64,000 nucleotides of DNA from an uncultured Lachnospiraceae bacterium (lineage in GTDB: Bacteria; Bacillota; Clostridia; Lachnospirales; Lachnospiraceae). The stretch is taken from NCBI GenBank assembly GCA_910579615.1, contig CAJTUA010000007.1, positions 122,544 through 186,543 of the forward strand, read 5' to 3'. Position 1 is the first letter of the stretch. The number at the start of each line of letters is the position of its first letter. The translations under genes and the position numbers were made by a program. The notes below the pieces were generated by a model that saw nothing but the letters and a program-made list of their open reading frames with translations, had not been told where the DNA came from and did no database searches. Below are positions 26,478 to 35,254 of the stretch, piece by piece.

Positions 26478-27356
26478 TTAATACCTTTTCCGGTTTTTTA
26501 ATTCATGGAACAAAAGCACATAATTTTCATACCGCTCCCTGCTAATCTTACCTTCCAACACCGCGTTTTTCACGGCGCAGGAAGGTTCCTTATCGTGCAG
26601 GCAGCTCAGGTAGCGGCATTCCCCCGCATAATCCCCAAATTCCGCATAACAGTCCTTTAGCTCCTCTTTTTCCATCTCATCCAGATAGAGGGAGCTAAAG
26701 CCCGGCGTGTCAAACAGATAGGTTCCGCCGCCCACATAAAACAGCTCCGAATGCCTCGTCGTATGCTTGCCCCTGCGGATTTTCTCGCTGATATTCCCCG
26801 TCTGCATATTTGCCTGGGGGTACAGGGCATTTAAAATAGTGGATTTGCCAACGCCGCTTGGTCCTGCAAGCACCGTCACCCTTCCCTTTAACTGCGCGGC
26901 AAGTTCCCCGATGCCGTCCCCTTTCTTTGCGGAAACCATGAGCACACGGCAGCCGCTTTTCTCATAGATGCGCAAAAACTCTTTCTGCACCCTCTCCTCA
27001 ATCTGGTCTTTTTTATTAAAACAGATTACCGTTTCCATCTGCTGCCTGTGCATCAGCACAAGGAAGCGGTCGAGAAGATTAAAATTTGGTTCTGGCCACG
27101 ACATCGCAAACACAATAACCGCCTGGTCGGCATTTGCAACCGCAGGGCGGATAAGCTCGCTCCTGCGGTCCATGATATCCTCGATGTTTCCCGTCATTGC
27201 TTCCTTATCAAGCACCGTGACCTTTACATCATCCCCGGGCAGGGGCTTGATTTTCCGGTTCCGGAAAATCCCCTTTGCCTTGCACTCGTAAACACCGCAG
27301 CCCTCCACATTGACATAGTAAAAGCCCGCAACTCCCCTTATGATTTTTCCCTGCAT
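26478..27356 (-). CDS. rsgA: Ribosome small subunit-dependent GTPase RsgA
   Basis: A 292-residue circularly permuted GTPase for late 30S assembly. It has an N-terminal OB fold (about 1-68), the permuted G motifs with G4 FNKKD before the P-loop GPSGVGKST, switch region GRGKHTTRHSE-like (RRGKHTTRHSELF), and a C-terminal zinc site (Cys-Cys-His-Cys in ECRYLSCLHDKEPSC). It is 11 bp after prkC; RsgA is a known phosphorylation target of PrkC-type kinases in Firmicutes, which fits the operon. Confidence 0.96.
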   Translation of the reverse strand: MQGKIIRGVAGFYYVNVEGCGVYECKAKGIFRNRKIKPLPGDDVKVTVLDKEAMTGNIEDIMDRRSELIRPAVANADQAVIVFAMSWPEPNFNLLDRFLVLMHRQQMETVICFNKKDQIEERVQKEFLRIYEKSGCRVLMVSAKKGDGIGELAAQLKGRVTVLAGPSGVGKSTILNALYPQANMQTGNISEKIRRGKHTTRHSELFYVGGGTYLFDTPGFSSLYLDEMEKEELKDCYAEFGDYAGECRYLSCLHDKEPSCAVKNAVLEGKISRERYENYVLLFHELKNRKRY

Positions 27357-27367
27357 GCAGCACTCCC

Positions 27368-29599
27368 CTAATTGATGCGGACAGCCTTAAGCTCTACCGG
27401 GTAGCTCCCCGCGTATGGCTCACCGTTAAACCAGACGGAAACCGTTGCCATGCCTTCCGTAAAACCGTCACTCTCATCAAGGGCAATATTAAAGTAATAC
27501 GGGAAATCCTCCCTCGTAAACAGCCTTGTTTCCTCCTTGGTAATGTCCACCTCATTCCCATCCTGCGATATCGTGATATAAAGTGTCGCTGCATCATTTT
27601 CCGCAAGTGGCCAGTCACTGATTACAACCGTCGCCTGGTAGCTGTAGAGTGGCTCCGGTTCCGGGGTTGGCGTCGGGGTTGGGGTTGGCTCCTCCTCCAC
27701 ATCCGGGGTTGGCGTTGGGGTTGGTTCTTCATCCCCTTCCTCCGGGGTCGGGGTCGGCTCCGGTGTCGCGACCACTTCCGGTCCGGTGCTAAGTGCAATA
27801 TCAACCTTTGTTCCCGTCGCAACCCGCTCACCCTCGGTAAAGCTCTGGAAGCACACAAGCCCTTCCGCATATCGGTTGCTGCTTGTATAATTCGTGGAAC
27901 CCTGTAACAGCCCTGCCTTTGCAAGTGCCGCAACCGCTTCTTCCTCCGTCATCCCAAGAAGCCCCGGCATATCTGTCAGTGTAATGTCTGGTCCGGTGCT
28001 GACAACAACCGTAACGGTTCCACCTTCCTCCAAAAACTCCTCCGCTGCCGGCTCGGTGCGGATAACCATGCCGCTTTCGTACTCCGTGCTCGCTTCATAG
28101 GAAGGCTTCGTTTCAAAACCTATCCCCTCAAGCGCGGTCCTTGCCTTGTCAAGCGTGTAGTACGCAACATTCGGAATCTGTTTTGCCTCCGGTCCGGCGC
28201 TGATGGTCAGCTCAATCGTGCCATCCGGGGCAATCGAGGCATGTTCCGGCGGGTACTGCTCAATCACGTAGCCCTTCGGAACATCCTTTGAATACTCCTC
28301 CTTATCGCTGATAACGCTAAAGCCGGAGGATACCATCTGCAGATTTGCAATCGCATCATCTAGCTTAAGCCCGACCACGCTCACCATTTCCTTCATGCCG
28401 ACAACCTCCGGGGTCGGTGTCGGGGTCAGCGTTATCGTCGGGGTTGCCTGCGGTGTCGGGGTCACCCCCTCCTCTTTATTGAAAATATCAAGCACACCGG
28501 AAAGATTTACGACAAGGTAAATAAGCGCAAGCCCTAAGGCAACCGCCGTGATGACCGTCCCGACAATGATAAATTTCTCAAATTTCGGGTCAACGCCATC
28601 CAGTTCCTCATCTTCTTCCTTCTGCACCTTCTTGGAGTTTGAGACTGTTTCCGGATGGCTGTCGTAATATACCGCTGGTGATTTCGCCGCGCTCTTAATC
28701 GACTCCATCTCCGCGTCCGTCATGTTAATCGTCGGGGAATCCGAAACCGAGACCGATGCCAGCTTCACAAAATCCCCGTCCGGGTTCGTAATCGAACAGC
28801 GCAAATCCGCAATCAGCTCCGAGGCGGACAGATAGCGGCGCTCCGGCTTTTTCTGCATACATTTCTGGACGATCTTCTCGATGCTTACCGGAACATCCGG
28901 GCGCAGGTCACGGATTGGCCTCGCCTCATCGTTGATGTGCGAAAGCGCCACGGAAACGGAGTTATCCCCCGCAAACGGCACCGCACCGCACAGCATTTCA
29001 TAAATCGTAACGCCGAGGGAATAAATATCGCTCTTCTCGTCGGAATACCCGCCCCTTGCCTGCTCCGGGGAAAGATAGTGCACGGAGCCGACCGCATTCT
29101 GCGAGACGGTATTGGAGGTTGCCGCCTTCGCGATACCAAAATCCGTCACCTTAACCTTGCCGTCCCTTGATATGATGATATTCTGCGGCTTGATATCCCG
29201 GTGGATGATATGGTTTGCGTGCGCTGCCTCCATGCCCTGCGCAATCTGGATGGAAATGCCGATTGCCTCCTTGATTTCAAGCCTGCCCTTGCGCTCAATG
29301 AACTTCTTTAAGGTAATGCCCTCAACAAGCTCCATCACAATATAGTACAGCCCCTCATCATCCCCGACATCATAAACATTGACAATGTTCGGGTGGGAAA
29401 GCCCTGCCGCCGACTGTGCCTCCGCACGGAATTTCGCCACAAAATTCTTATCGCTCGAATATTCGTTTTTGAGTATTTTTATCGCCACATAGCGGTTTAA
29501 CCTGTGGCATTTTGCCTTGTAAACATCTGCCATCCCGCCAGAACCTACTTTATCAATAATTTCATAGCGTTCACTGATGTACATACCCGGTTTAATCAT
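27368..29599 (-). CDS. prkC: PASTA Ser/Thr protein kinase PrkC
   Basis: A 743-residue membrane kinase. Kinase domain 11-270 with GSGGMADVYKAK, Lys41, catalytic HRDIKPQN (Asp135) and DFG (153-155); a juxtamembrane Ser/Thr-rich region; one membrane helix (about 343-366); a Thr-Pro linker; three PASTA domains (about 402-612); a second TPTP linker; and a further beta-rich domain (about 650-743) that standard PrkC lacks. It senses muropeptides/lipid II and controls growth, division and germination. It follows its phosphatase prpC by 40 bp. The extra outer domain is noted in findings. Confidence 0.95.
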   Translation of the reverse strand: MIKPGMYISERYEIIDKVGSGGMADVYKAKCHRLNRYVAIKILKNEYSSDKNFVAKFRAEAQSAAGLSHPNIVNVYDVGDDEGLYYIVMELVEGITLKKFIERKGRLEIKEAIGISIQIAQGMEAAHANHIIHRDIKPQNIIISRDGKVKVTDFGIAKAATSNTVSQNAVGSVHYLSPEQARGGYSDEKSDIYSLGVTIYEMLCGAVPFAGDNSVSVALSHINDEARPIRDLRPDVPVSIEKIVQKCMQKKPERRYLSASELIADLRCSITNPDGDFVKLASVSVSDSPTINMTDAEMESIKSAAKSPAVYYDSHPETVSNSKKVQKEEDEELDGVDPKFEKFIIVGTVITAVALGLALIYLVVNLSGVLDIFNKEEGVTPTPQATPTITLTPTPTPEVVGMKEMVSVVGLKLDDAIANLQMVSSGFSVISDKEEYSKDVPKGYVIEQYPPEHASIAPDGTIELTISAGPEAKQIPNVAYYTLDKARTALEGIGFETKPSYEASTEYESGMVIRTEPAAEEFLEEGGTVTVVVSTGPDITLTDMPGLLGMTEEEAVAALAKAGLLQGSTNYTSSNRYAEGLVCFQSFTEGERVATGTKVDIALSTGPEVVATPEPTPTPEEGDEEPTPTPTPDVEEEPTPTPTPTPEPEPLYSYQATVVISDWPLAENDAATLYITISQDGNEVDITKEETRLFTREDFPYYFNIALDESDGFTEGMATVSVWFNGEPYAGSYPVELKAVRIN

Positions 29600-29639
29600 A
29601 AATCTACCTCATTTCTGCATAATGCTTGCCATTCCCGGC

Positions 29640-30365
29640 TCATACACCGACTAAGACAATCGAAATATTGTCCCTGCCGCCGTGCTCATTCGCCAGTCTC
29701 AAGAGCTCGCTTCCCGCTTTCGTAATATCCTCACGGTTTTCTTTTACCACCAGGAATATCTCGTGGTCATCCATCATATTGGACAGTCCGTCCGAACAAA
29801 GCAGGATGATATCCCCCTGCTTTAGCCGGACCTCAAAAAAGTCCGGAACCACGCCAACGTTTGCTCCCATCGCCCTTGTAATGACATTCTTATTCGGGTG
29901 AAAACGGGCCTCCTCCCGCCTTAGCTCCCCGCGCCTTATCATCTCCTCCACAAGCGAGTGGTCCTGTGTAATCTGTGTAATCTGTCCGCTGTCCATTAGG
30001 TACAGCCTGCTGTCACCGATGTTCGCGATATACATATCCTCCCCGTCCACCGTCGCCGCCACGAAGGTTGTGCCCATCCCCTTTAGCTCAGGCCTGTTCT
30101 GCGCCTGTTCAATGAGCAGCCGGTTCGCACGGTGCACCGCTTCCTCCATCGTCTTAATCAGGGTCTTTTCTTCCCCGTCCTTTACCTGCCGGACAAACTC
30201 CTCCACGGCAAACCGGGACGCGAAGTCTCCCGCATTATGCCCGCCCATCCCGTCCGCCACGATAAAAAGATTCGGCAATATCCCGATTGGTTCCTCCCTG
30301 CAGTATACATAATCCTGGTTCATTTTTCTCTTCTGTCCTATGTCCGTAACAGAATACGTCTTCAT
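29640..30365 (-). CDS. prpC: PP2C-family protein phosphatase PrpC
   Basis: A 241-residue metal-dependent phosphatase that reverses PrkC phosphorylation. Motifs: KRKMNQDYVYC, FIVADGMGGHNAGDFAS, NIGDSRLYLM, SDGLSNMMDD and GGRDNISIVLV provide the metal-binding aspartates. The start at ATG 30365 has GGGAGGTGA 7 nt upstream and follows the rlmN stop by 7 nt; 18 upstream codons in the open frame overlap rlmN and are unlike the family. The prpC-prkC pairing is conserved in Firmicutes. Confidence 0.95.
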   Translation of the reverse strand: MKTYSVTDIGQKRKMNQDYVYCREEPIGILPNLFIVADGMGGHNAGDFASRFAVEEFVRQVKDGEEKTLIKTMEEAVHRANRLLIEQAQNRPELKGMGTTFVAATVDGEDMYIANIGDSRLYLMDSGQITQITQDHSLVEEMIRRGELRREEARFHPNKNVITRAMGANVGVVPDFFEVRLKQGDIILLCSDGLSNMMDDHEIFLVVKENREDITKAGSELLRLANEHGGRDNISIVLVGV

Positions 30366-30372
30366 CTCCGGC

Positions 30373-31413
30373 TCACCTCCCCTCCATATAGCTTTTGCGC
30401 AGCTGCCCGCACGCAGCATTGATATCGGAGCCCATTTCCCTTCTTATAGTAACATTTATTCTGTTTTTTTCAAGTATATTTTTGAAATTTTGTATATTTT
30501 TGGTGCAGGAACGCTTATAATCCCGCTCTTTAACCTCATTGACCGGAATCAGGTTGACCAGGCAGTTCTTTCCTTTCAGGAGCCTTGCAAGCTCCCCCGC
30601 CTGCGCTAGGCTGTCGTTTTCCCCCGCAATCAGGCTGTACTCAAACGTCGGCCTGCGCCCCTTCCGCCCATAATATTCACCGAGCGCCTCCATGACCTGC
30701 GCCAGGGGATAAAGCTTTGCGATTGGCATAATTTTCTGTCGGTCCACATCGTTTGGCGCGTGCAGAGAGAGCGCTAAATTCACGGTAAAATCTTCCTGCG
30801 CAAACTGCCTGATACGCGGCGTTATGCCGCAGGTTGAAACCGTCACATTCCTCCCGCTGATGTTTAAGCCGCTCCCGTCGCACAGCATCCGCAGAAACCG
30901 CACAAGGTTATCGTAATTGTCAAACGGCTCACCCATCCCCATCACAACAACATTCGAAACGCGCTCACCCGAGAGCTTTTGTATCTGGTACACCTGTTCT
31001 AGCATCTCGGATGCCGCCAGGTTCCTCACCAGCCCCCCAAGCGTTGACGCACAGAAACGGCAGCCCATCCGGCAGCCGACCTGTGAGGAAATGCAGACGG
31101 AGTTCCCGTGGTGGTAGCGCATCAGCACACTCTCTATCACGTTCCCGTCCGGAAGCCGGAACAGATACTTGCAGGTTCCGTCCAGCGCCGACGTAAGGCA
31201 CTCCACCTCCTGCAGCGTGCACAAAGAAAATCTTTCCTTACATCTTTCCCTCAGCGAAATGGGAATATTCGTCATTTCATCGAAACTACCGCAAAGTTTT
31301 TTGTGAAGCCATTCGTAAATCTGCGCGGCGCGGAACGGCAGTGTTTCTCCAAGCTGCTCCAGCTCGGCTTTCAGTTCCGGCAATTCCATTGATTTGATAT
31401 CTTTTTGTATCAT
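30373..31413 (-). CDS. rlmN: Dual-specificity 23S rRNA/tRNA adenine C2-methyltransferase
   Basis: A 346-residue radical-SAM enzyme that makes m2A2503 in 23S rRNA and m2A37 in some tRNAs. The cluster motif is CRMGCRFC (CxxxCxxC) within SSQVGCRMGC; the GMGEPFDNYDN block and a downstream Cys pair support the two-step ping-pong mechanism. Residues 1-90 form the N-terminal accessory domain. It lies 103 bp after rsmB and 7 bp before prpC in the usual gene order. Confidence 0.95.
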   Translation of the reverse strand: MIQKDIKSMELPELKAELEQLGETLPFRAAQIYEWLHKKLCGSFDEMTNIPISLRERCKERFSLCTLQEVECLTSALDGTCKYLFRLPDGNVIESVLMRYHHGNSVCISSQVGCRMGCRFCASTLGGLVRNLAASEMLEQVYQIQKLSGERVSNVVVMGMGEPFDNYDNLVRFLRMLCDGSGLNISGRNVTVSTCGITPRIRQFAQEDFTVNLALSLHAPNDVDRQKIMPIAKLYPLAQVMEALGEYYGRKGRRPTFEYSLIAGENDSLAQAGELARLLKGKNCLVNLIPVNEVKERDYKRSCTKNIQNFKNILEKNRINVTIRREMGSDINAACGQLRKSYMEGR

Positions 31414-31516
31414 TCGCAGCTTCCTCCCGCCTTTCTTCCAGATAAATCCCGCATATCATAGCTTCGCACAAACGACCAGCAACAGCATCCGCAAAAGGTG
31501 CCATTTTCTGTTCTGC

Positions 31517-32905
31517 TCATTTTGTTTCTTCCCTCTTGCGGAAACGGGCAACAAAAAATCCGTCCCATTTCCCCGCCTCCGGCAGAAGCTGTAAGTACCC
31601 ATCTGCGTCCACCTGATCCGAAAGCACCTCCGGCAAATAGGGGGAAAGGCTTTCTGCAAACAGCCCCTCCGACGCTGCAAGCCATGCCGCATTCCCCGCA
31701 TTTTCTTCCGGATTAACCGTGCAGGTTGAGTAAATCAGCACACCGCCCGGCTTTACGTACTGCGCGGCGGTATGTAAAATCTCCCGCTGCAGCGCGGCAA
31801 GCTCTTTTAGTCCTTCCGGTGTCACATTATATTTTATATCGGGTTTTTTCCCGATAATCCCAAGCCCTGAACACGGCAAATCTGCAAGCACAACATCCGC
31901 CCTGCCAATATCGTCCTTTCTGCACCTGACCGCGTCCCAGAGAAGCGGCCTGATATTATCAAAGCCGCACCTTACCGCATTTTCCCGGATTTTGGCAAGC
32001 TTATAACCAGAAATATCGCGGGCGCTTACCGTGCCGGCCAAAGGCAGTCCGGCATCCCCCTGCGCCGCCTTTTCCTGCACCCGCAGCACATCCGCCGCGT
32101 GCAGTGCCTTCCCTCCCGGTGCCGCGCAGCAGTCAACCACATACGCCCCGGAAGAAATCCCTGCGCACAATACCGGGAGCATCGAGCTTTCATCCTGTAC
32201 GGTGAAATCCCCCTGCGCAAATCCTGTAAGCCCGGACACCGACTCCATGCCCGATATATGCAACGCTTCCGGCAGGAAAATACCTTCCTGCACCAAAACC
32301 CCCGCCTGCAAAAGCTTCTCCCTGCATTCCTTCACCCCACAGCGGGAGCGGTTGACACGCACCGTAAGCCCTACCGGTTCCAAAAACGCAGCAAACATCG
32401 CCTCTGCGCGCTCCCTCCCATACCATGACAGGAAAGCTTCCACCAGCCATTCCGGCATGGAATACACAAGGGAAAGCGCCTTTTTTTCCGGCATCTTAGC
32501 AGCAGCATCCGCGACGGAAAACGGCTCCCTCACCGCCGCGCGCAGCACCCCGTTCACATAGCCGGAAAGCCCGGAAAGCCCCCGCTTTTTCGCAAGCTTT
32601 ACCGCCTCGTTGCAGACCGAAAAGGGCGGCACATCCGTGTAGTAAAGCTGATAAAAGCCCATCCGCAAAATCGCCCGAATCAGCGGCTTTTGCTTATCCA
32701 CCTTCGTTTTCGAATAATGGTTTACCAAAAAATCCAGGGTAAGCAGCCGCTCAAGCGTCCCGGAAAAGAGACGTTTGGCAAACGCGCGCTCCTTTTTCTC
32801 CATCATCGGGTATTTTGCAAGCTCCCTTGCCGCCACGGTATGTGAAGGCTTTTTCTCCTCCGTCACCGCAAGCAGCATGTCAAGCGCCACAGCTCTTGCC
32901 TGCAT
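31517..32905 (-). CDS. rsmB: 16S rRNA m5C967 methyltransferase RsmB
   Basis: A 462-residue protein with an N-terminal NusB-like helical domain (about 1-140) and a C-terminal SAM methyltransferase domain. Motifs: VVDCCAAPGGKALHAADVL, ADLPCSGLGIIGKKPDIKYN (first catalytic-type Cys) and LIYSTCTVNPEENAGN (second Cys). The 1-nt stop/start overlap (TGATG) with the upstream peptidase gene indicates coupling. It is the last gene before rlmN. Confidence 0.94.
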   Translation of the reverse strand: MQARAVALDMLLAVTEEKKPSHTVAARELAKYPMMEKKERAFAKRLFSGTLERLLTLDFLVNHYSKTKVDKQKPLIRAILRMGFYQLYYTDVPPFSVCNEAVKLAKKRGLSGLSGYVNGVLRAAVREPFSVADAAAKMPEKKALSLVYSMPEWLVEAFLSWYGRERAEAMFAAFLEPVGLTVRVNRSRCGVKECREKLLQAGVLVQEGIFLPEALHISGMESVSGLTGFAQGDFTVQDESSMLPVLCAGISSGAYVVDCCAAPGGKALHAADVLRVQEKAAQGDAGLPLAGTVSARDISGYKLAKIRENAVRCGFDNIRPLLWDAVRCRKDDIGRADVVLADLPCSGLGIIGKKPDIKYNVTPEGLKELAALQREILHTAAQYVKPGGVLIYSTCTVNPEENAGNAAWLAASEGLFAESLSPYLPEVLSDQVDADGYLQLLPEAGKWDGFFVARFRKREETK

Positions 32906-33597
32906 CAGTCATCTCTCCTTCCGCCAAACAGCAGGATTAAGCGCAAAAGCTGCAGAATCGAGGCCGCCGCCGCTGCCACATACGTAAGCGCCGCCGCCGA
33001 AAGCACCTTCCTCGTACTTTTCACCTCATCGCCGTAAAGAATACCCATATCGGCAAGTGCGCGCACCGCACGGTTCGAAGCGTCAAGCTCCACCGGAAGC
33101 GTCACCAGCTGAAAAAGGACGGAAAGTGAAAAAAGGAGAATGCCCAGCGTGATAAAAAAGTTCGAGCTGCGCGTCCCAATCAAAAGCCCGACCAGAATCA
33201 AAGGCCATGACAGCCCCGCACCGATGTTTGCCGCCGGGACAATCGCCGTGCGCAGTTTTAACGGCAAGTACGCCCTCGCGTGCTGAATCGCGTGCCCGCA
33301 CTCATGCGCTGCCACGCCGACCGCCGCCACCGAAGTGCTGCCGTACACCGAATCCGAAAGCCGCAGAACCTTTTGTCCCGGGTCATAATGGTCCGTCAGG
33401 TTCCCCTCCACATGTTCTACCGCCACATCATAAATCCCGTTTGCGTGCAGAATCCGCGCCGCCGCATCCGCCCCGGTCAGGCCGGAAAGACTGCGCACCT
33501 GCTGGTATTTTGCGTAGGTACTCTTTACCTTTGCGGATGCCGCAAGGCTAAGCGCCATACCAATCAACACCAGAATGTAAGTCCAATCCCAATACAT
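32905..33597 (-). CDS. YugP-family membrane zinc metallopeptidase
   Basis: A 230-residue protein with an N-terminal membrane segment, a zinc-binding HECGH motif (98-102, AAHECGHAIQHA) and two or three further hydrophobic segments (about 122-165 and 205-225). It matches the YugP-type peptidases commonly found between fmt and rsmB in Clostridia. Substrate unknown. It is preceded by a 100-bp AT-rich gap after fmt and coupled to rsmB. Confidence 0.88.
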   Translation of the reverse strand: MYWDWTYILVLIGMALSLAASAKVKSTYAKYQQVRSLSGLTGADAAARILHANGIYDVAVEHVEGNLTDHYDPGQKVLRLSDSVYGSTSVAAVGVAAHECGHAIQHARAYLPLKLRTAIVPAANIGAGLSWPLILVGLLIGTRSSNFFITLGILLFSLSVLFQLVTLPVELDASNRAVRALADMGILYGDEVKSTRKVLSAAALTYVAAAAASILQLLRLILLFGGRRDD

Positions 33598-33698
33598 AAT
33601 TATAATCTCCTCCCTTTTTCATTCTACAATGGTTTTAAGTATATTTTACCAATAAAATGCGTAGATTCTTTTACATTCTCATTAAAATTTTCTTAAAA

Positions 33699-34658
33699 CT
33701 ACACCCCAAGCCTTGTTCCTAGCTCCATGGCATACCCGCGCAAAAACTCCTCCGCCGCCATGCGCTTTTTGCCCTCCATCTGCAATTCCAAAACCGCAAG
33801 CCCATCCTCCCCGGTCAGTACCGTAAAGGACTCCCTGCCTACGGCAATCACCGTGCCATATCCCCAGGCATTCTCCTTTGCCCTCTGCCGCTCCTTTGCG
33901 GACAACGGCATCACCTCACAGCGAAAAAGCTTTAAGTTTCTGCCGGAGAGGGTCGTGTACGCACCCGGCCACGGTATCAGCGCGCGCACCTTGCGTTCTA
34001 ATACTTGCGCAGGCTGCGCAAAATCAAGCCGCCCCATCTCTTTTTTCAGCATCCCGACGTAGCTTGCGGATGCCTCATCCTGCGGCGTGCGCACCACTGT
34101 GCCATCCGCAATCTGCCCGATGGCACGGCGCAGCGCCACACAGCCTGCCGCCGCAAGCTTATCGTGCAGGCTCCCCCCGGTTTCCTGCGGGGCAATTGCA
34201 ACCACCTCGCGCGCAATCACATCGCCGGTATCAATCCCCTCCGCCATATACTGGATGGTCACCCCGGTCTGCGTTTCCCCGTTCAAAATCGCATACTGAA
34301 TCGGCGCAGCGCCGCGGTATTTCGGCAGCAGGGAGGCATGTACATTGATACACCCGTACTTCGGAATCTCAAGGAGGCGCTTTGGCAGAATCTGCCCGAA
34401 CGCCGCCACAACAATCAGCTCCGGCGCAAGTGTCTCCATGCAGGAAAGAAACTCCTCCTCCTTCACTTTTTCCGGCTGATGCAGCACAAGCCCGTGCGCA
34501 AGCGCCACTTGCTTTACCGCAGAGCAGGCAAGCTCATGCCCCCGCCCCTTTGGGCGGTCCGGCTGTGTCACAACCGCCACAATCTCATCCCCCGCCGCAA
34601 GCATATCCTCAAGGATTACCGCCGCAATTTCCGGGGTCCCCATGTAAACAATCTTCAT
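33699..34658 (-). CDS. fmt: Methionyl-tRNA formyltransferase
   Basis: A 319-residue enzyme that formylates Met-tRNAi with 10-formyl-THF, the product of fhs in this window. Start ATG 34658 (GAGG 5 nt upstream) begins MKIVYMGTPEIAAVIL; ten extra upstream codons in the frame are not family-like. The catalytic region NVHASLLPKYRGAAPIQYAILNG and GIDTGDV, and the C-terminal tRNA-binding beta barrel are present. It is 100 bp downstream of def, its functional partner. Confidence 0.95.
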   Translation of the reverse strand: MKIVYMGTPEIAAVILEDMLAAGDEIVAVVTQPDRPKGRGHELACSAVKQVALAHGLVLHQPEKVKEEEFLSCMETLAPELIVVAAFGQILPKRLLEIPKYGCINVHASLLPKYRGAAPIQYAILNGETQTGVTIQYMAEGIDTGDVIAREVVAIAPQETGGSLHDKLAAAGCVALRRAIGQIADGTVVRTPQDEASASYVGMLKKEMGRLDFAQPAQVLERKVRALIPWPGAYTTLSGRNLKLFRCEVMPLSAKERQRAKENAWGYGTVIAVGRESFTVLTGEDGLAVLELQMEGKKRMAAEEFLRGYAMELGTRLGV

Positions 34659-34758
34659 GTCATCCTCATTTCTGCAGGGAAGCCACATCCGCCCTGCTTC
34701 GTTGTTCCAACATCATGGCGCATCTTTGAGCATCTCCCGCCCGTTTTTCGATTCCCTG

Positions 34759-35235
34759 CTATACCTCAGGTCTCGCGTCGCGCAGTTCCCCCTCCACCTT
34801 ATCAACATAGAGCACACCGCCAAGGTGGTCAATCTCATGGCACATCGCGCGGGCGAGCAGCTCCGTCCCCTCAAATTCCACCGGCTGCATATTGCGGTCA
34901 AGCGCCTGCACGCGGACATAATTCGGGCGCGTCACCCGCCCGACCTTGCCCGGGACGCTAAGACAGCCCTCATCCCCAGTCTGTTCCCCGGAAGCCTCCA
35001 CGATTTTCGGGTTAATCATTACAATCGGCGCATCGGCATTCTCCGATACATCAATCACGACAAGCTGTTTTAAAATCCCCACCTGCGGTGCCGCTAACCC
35101 CACACCGTCCGCCTCATACATTGTTTCCAGCATATCATCAATCAGCGCCTCGATGCGCGGTGTCATCTGCGTAATCTCCCTCGACTGCTTCTCTAAGATA
35201 CTATCCCCCATTTTCCTGATTTTACGAGTTGCCAT
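34759..35235 (-). CDS. def: Peptide deformylase
   Basis: A 158-residue metalloenzyme removing the formyl group from nascent proteins. All three motifs are intact: GVGLAAPQVG, EGCLSVPG (metal Cys) and HEIDHLGG (catalytic Glu and metal His). Start ATG 35235 lies 9 nt after AAGGAGG, which overlaps the end of priA; an alternative start ten codons earlier lies inside priA. It sits in the priA-def-fmt block typical of Firmicutes. Confidence 0.96.
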   Translation of the reverse strand: MATRKIRKMGDSILEKQSREITQMTPRIEALIDDMLETMYEADGVGLAAPQVGILKQLVVIDVSENADAPIVMINPKIVEASGEQTGDEGCLSVPGKVGRVTRPNYVRVQALDRNMQPVEFEGTELLARAMCHEIDHLGGVLYVDKVEGELRDARPEV

Positions 35236-35254
35236 TATTATATTCCTCCTTACA

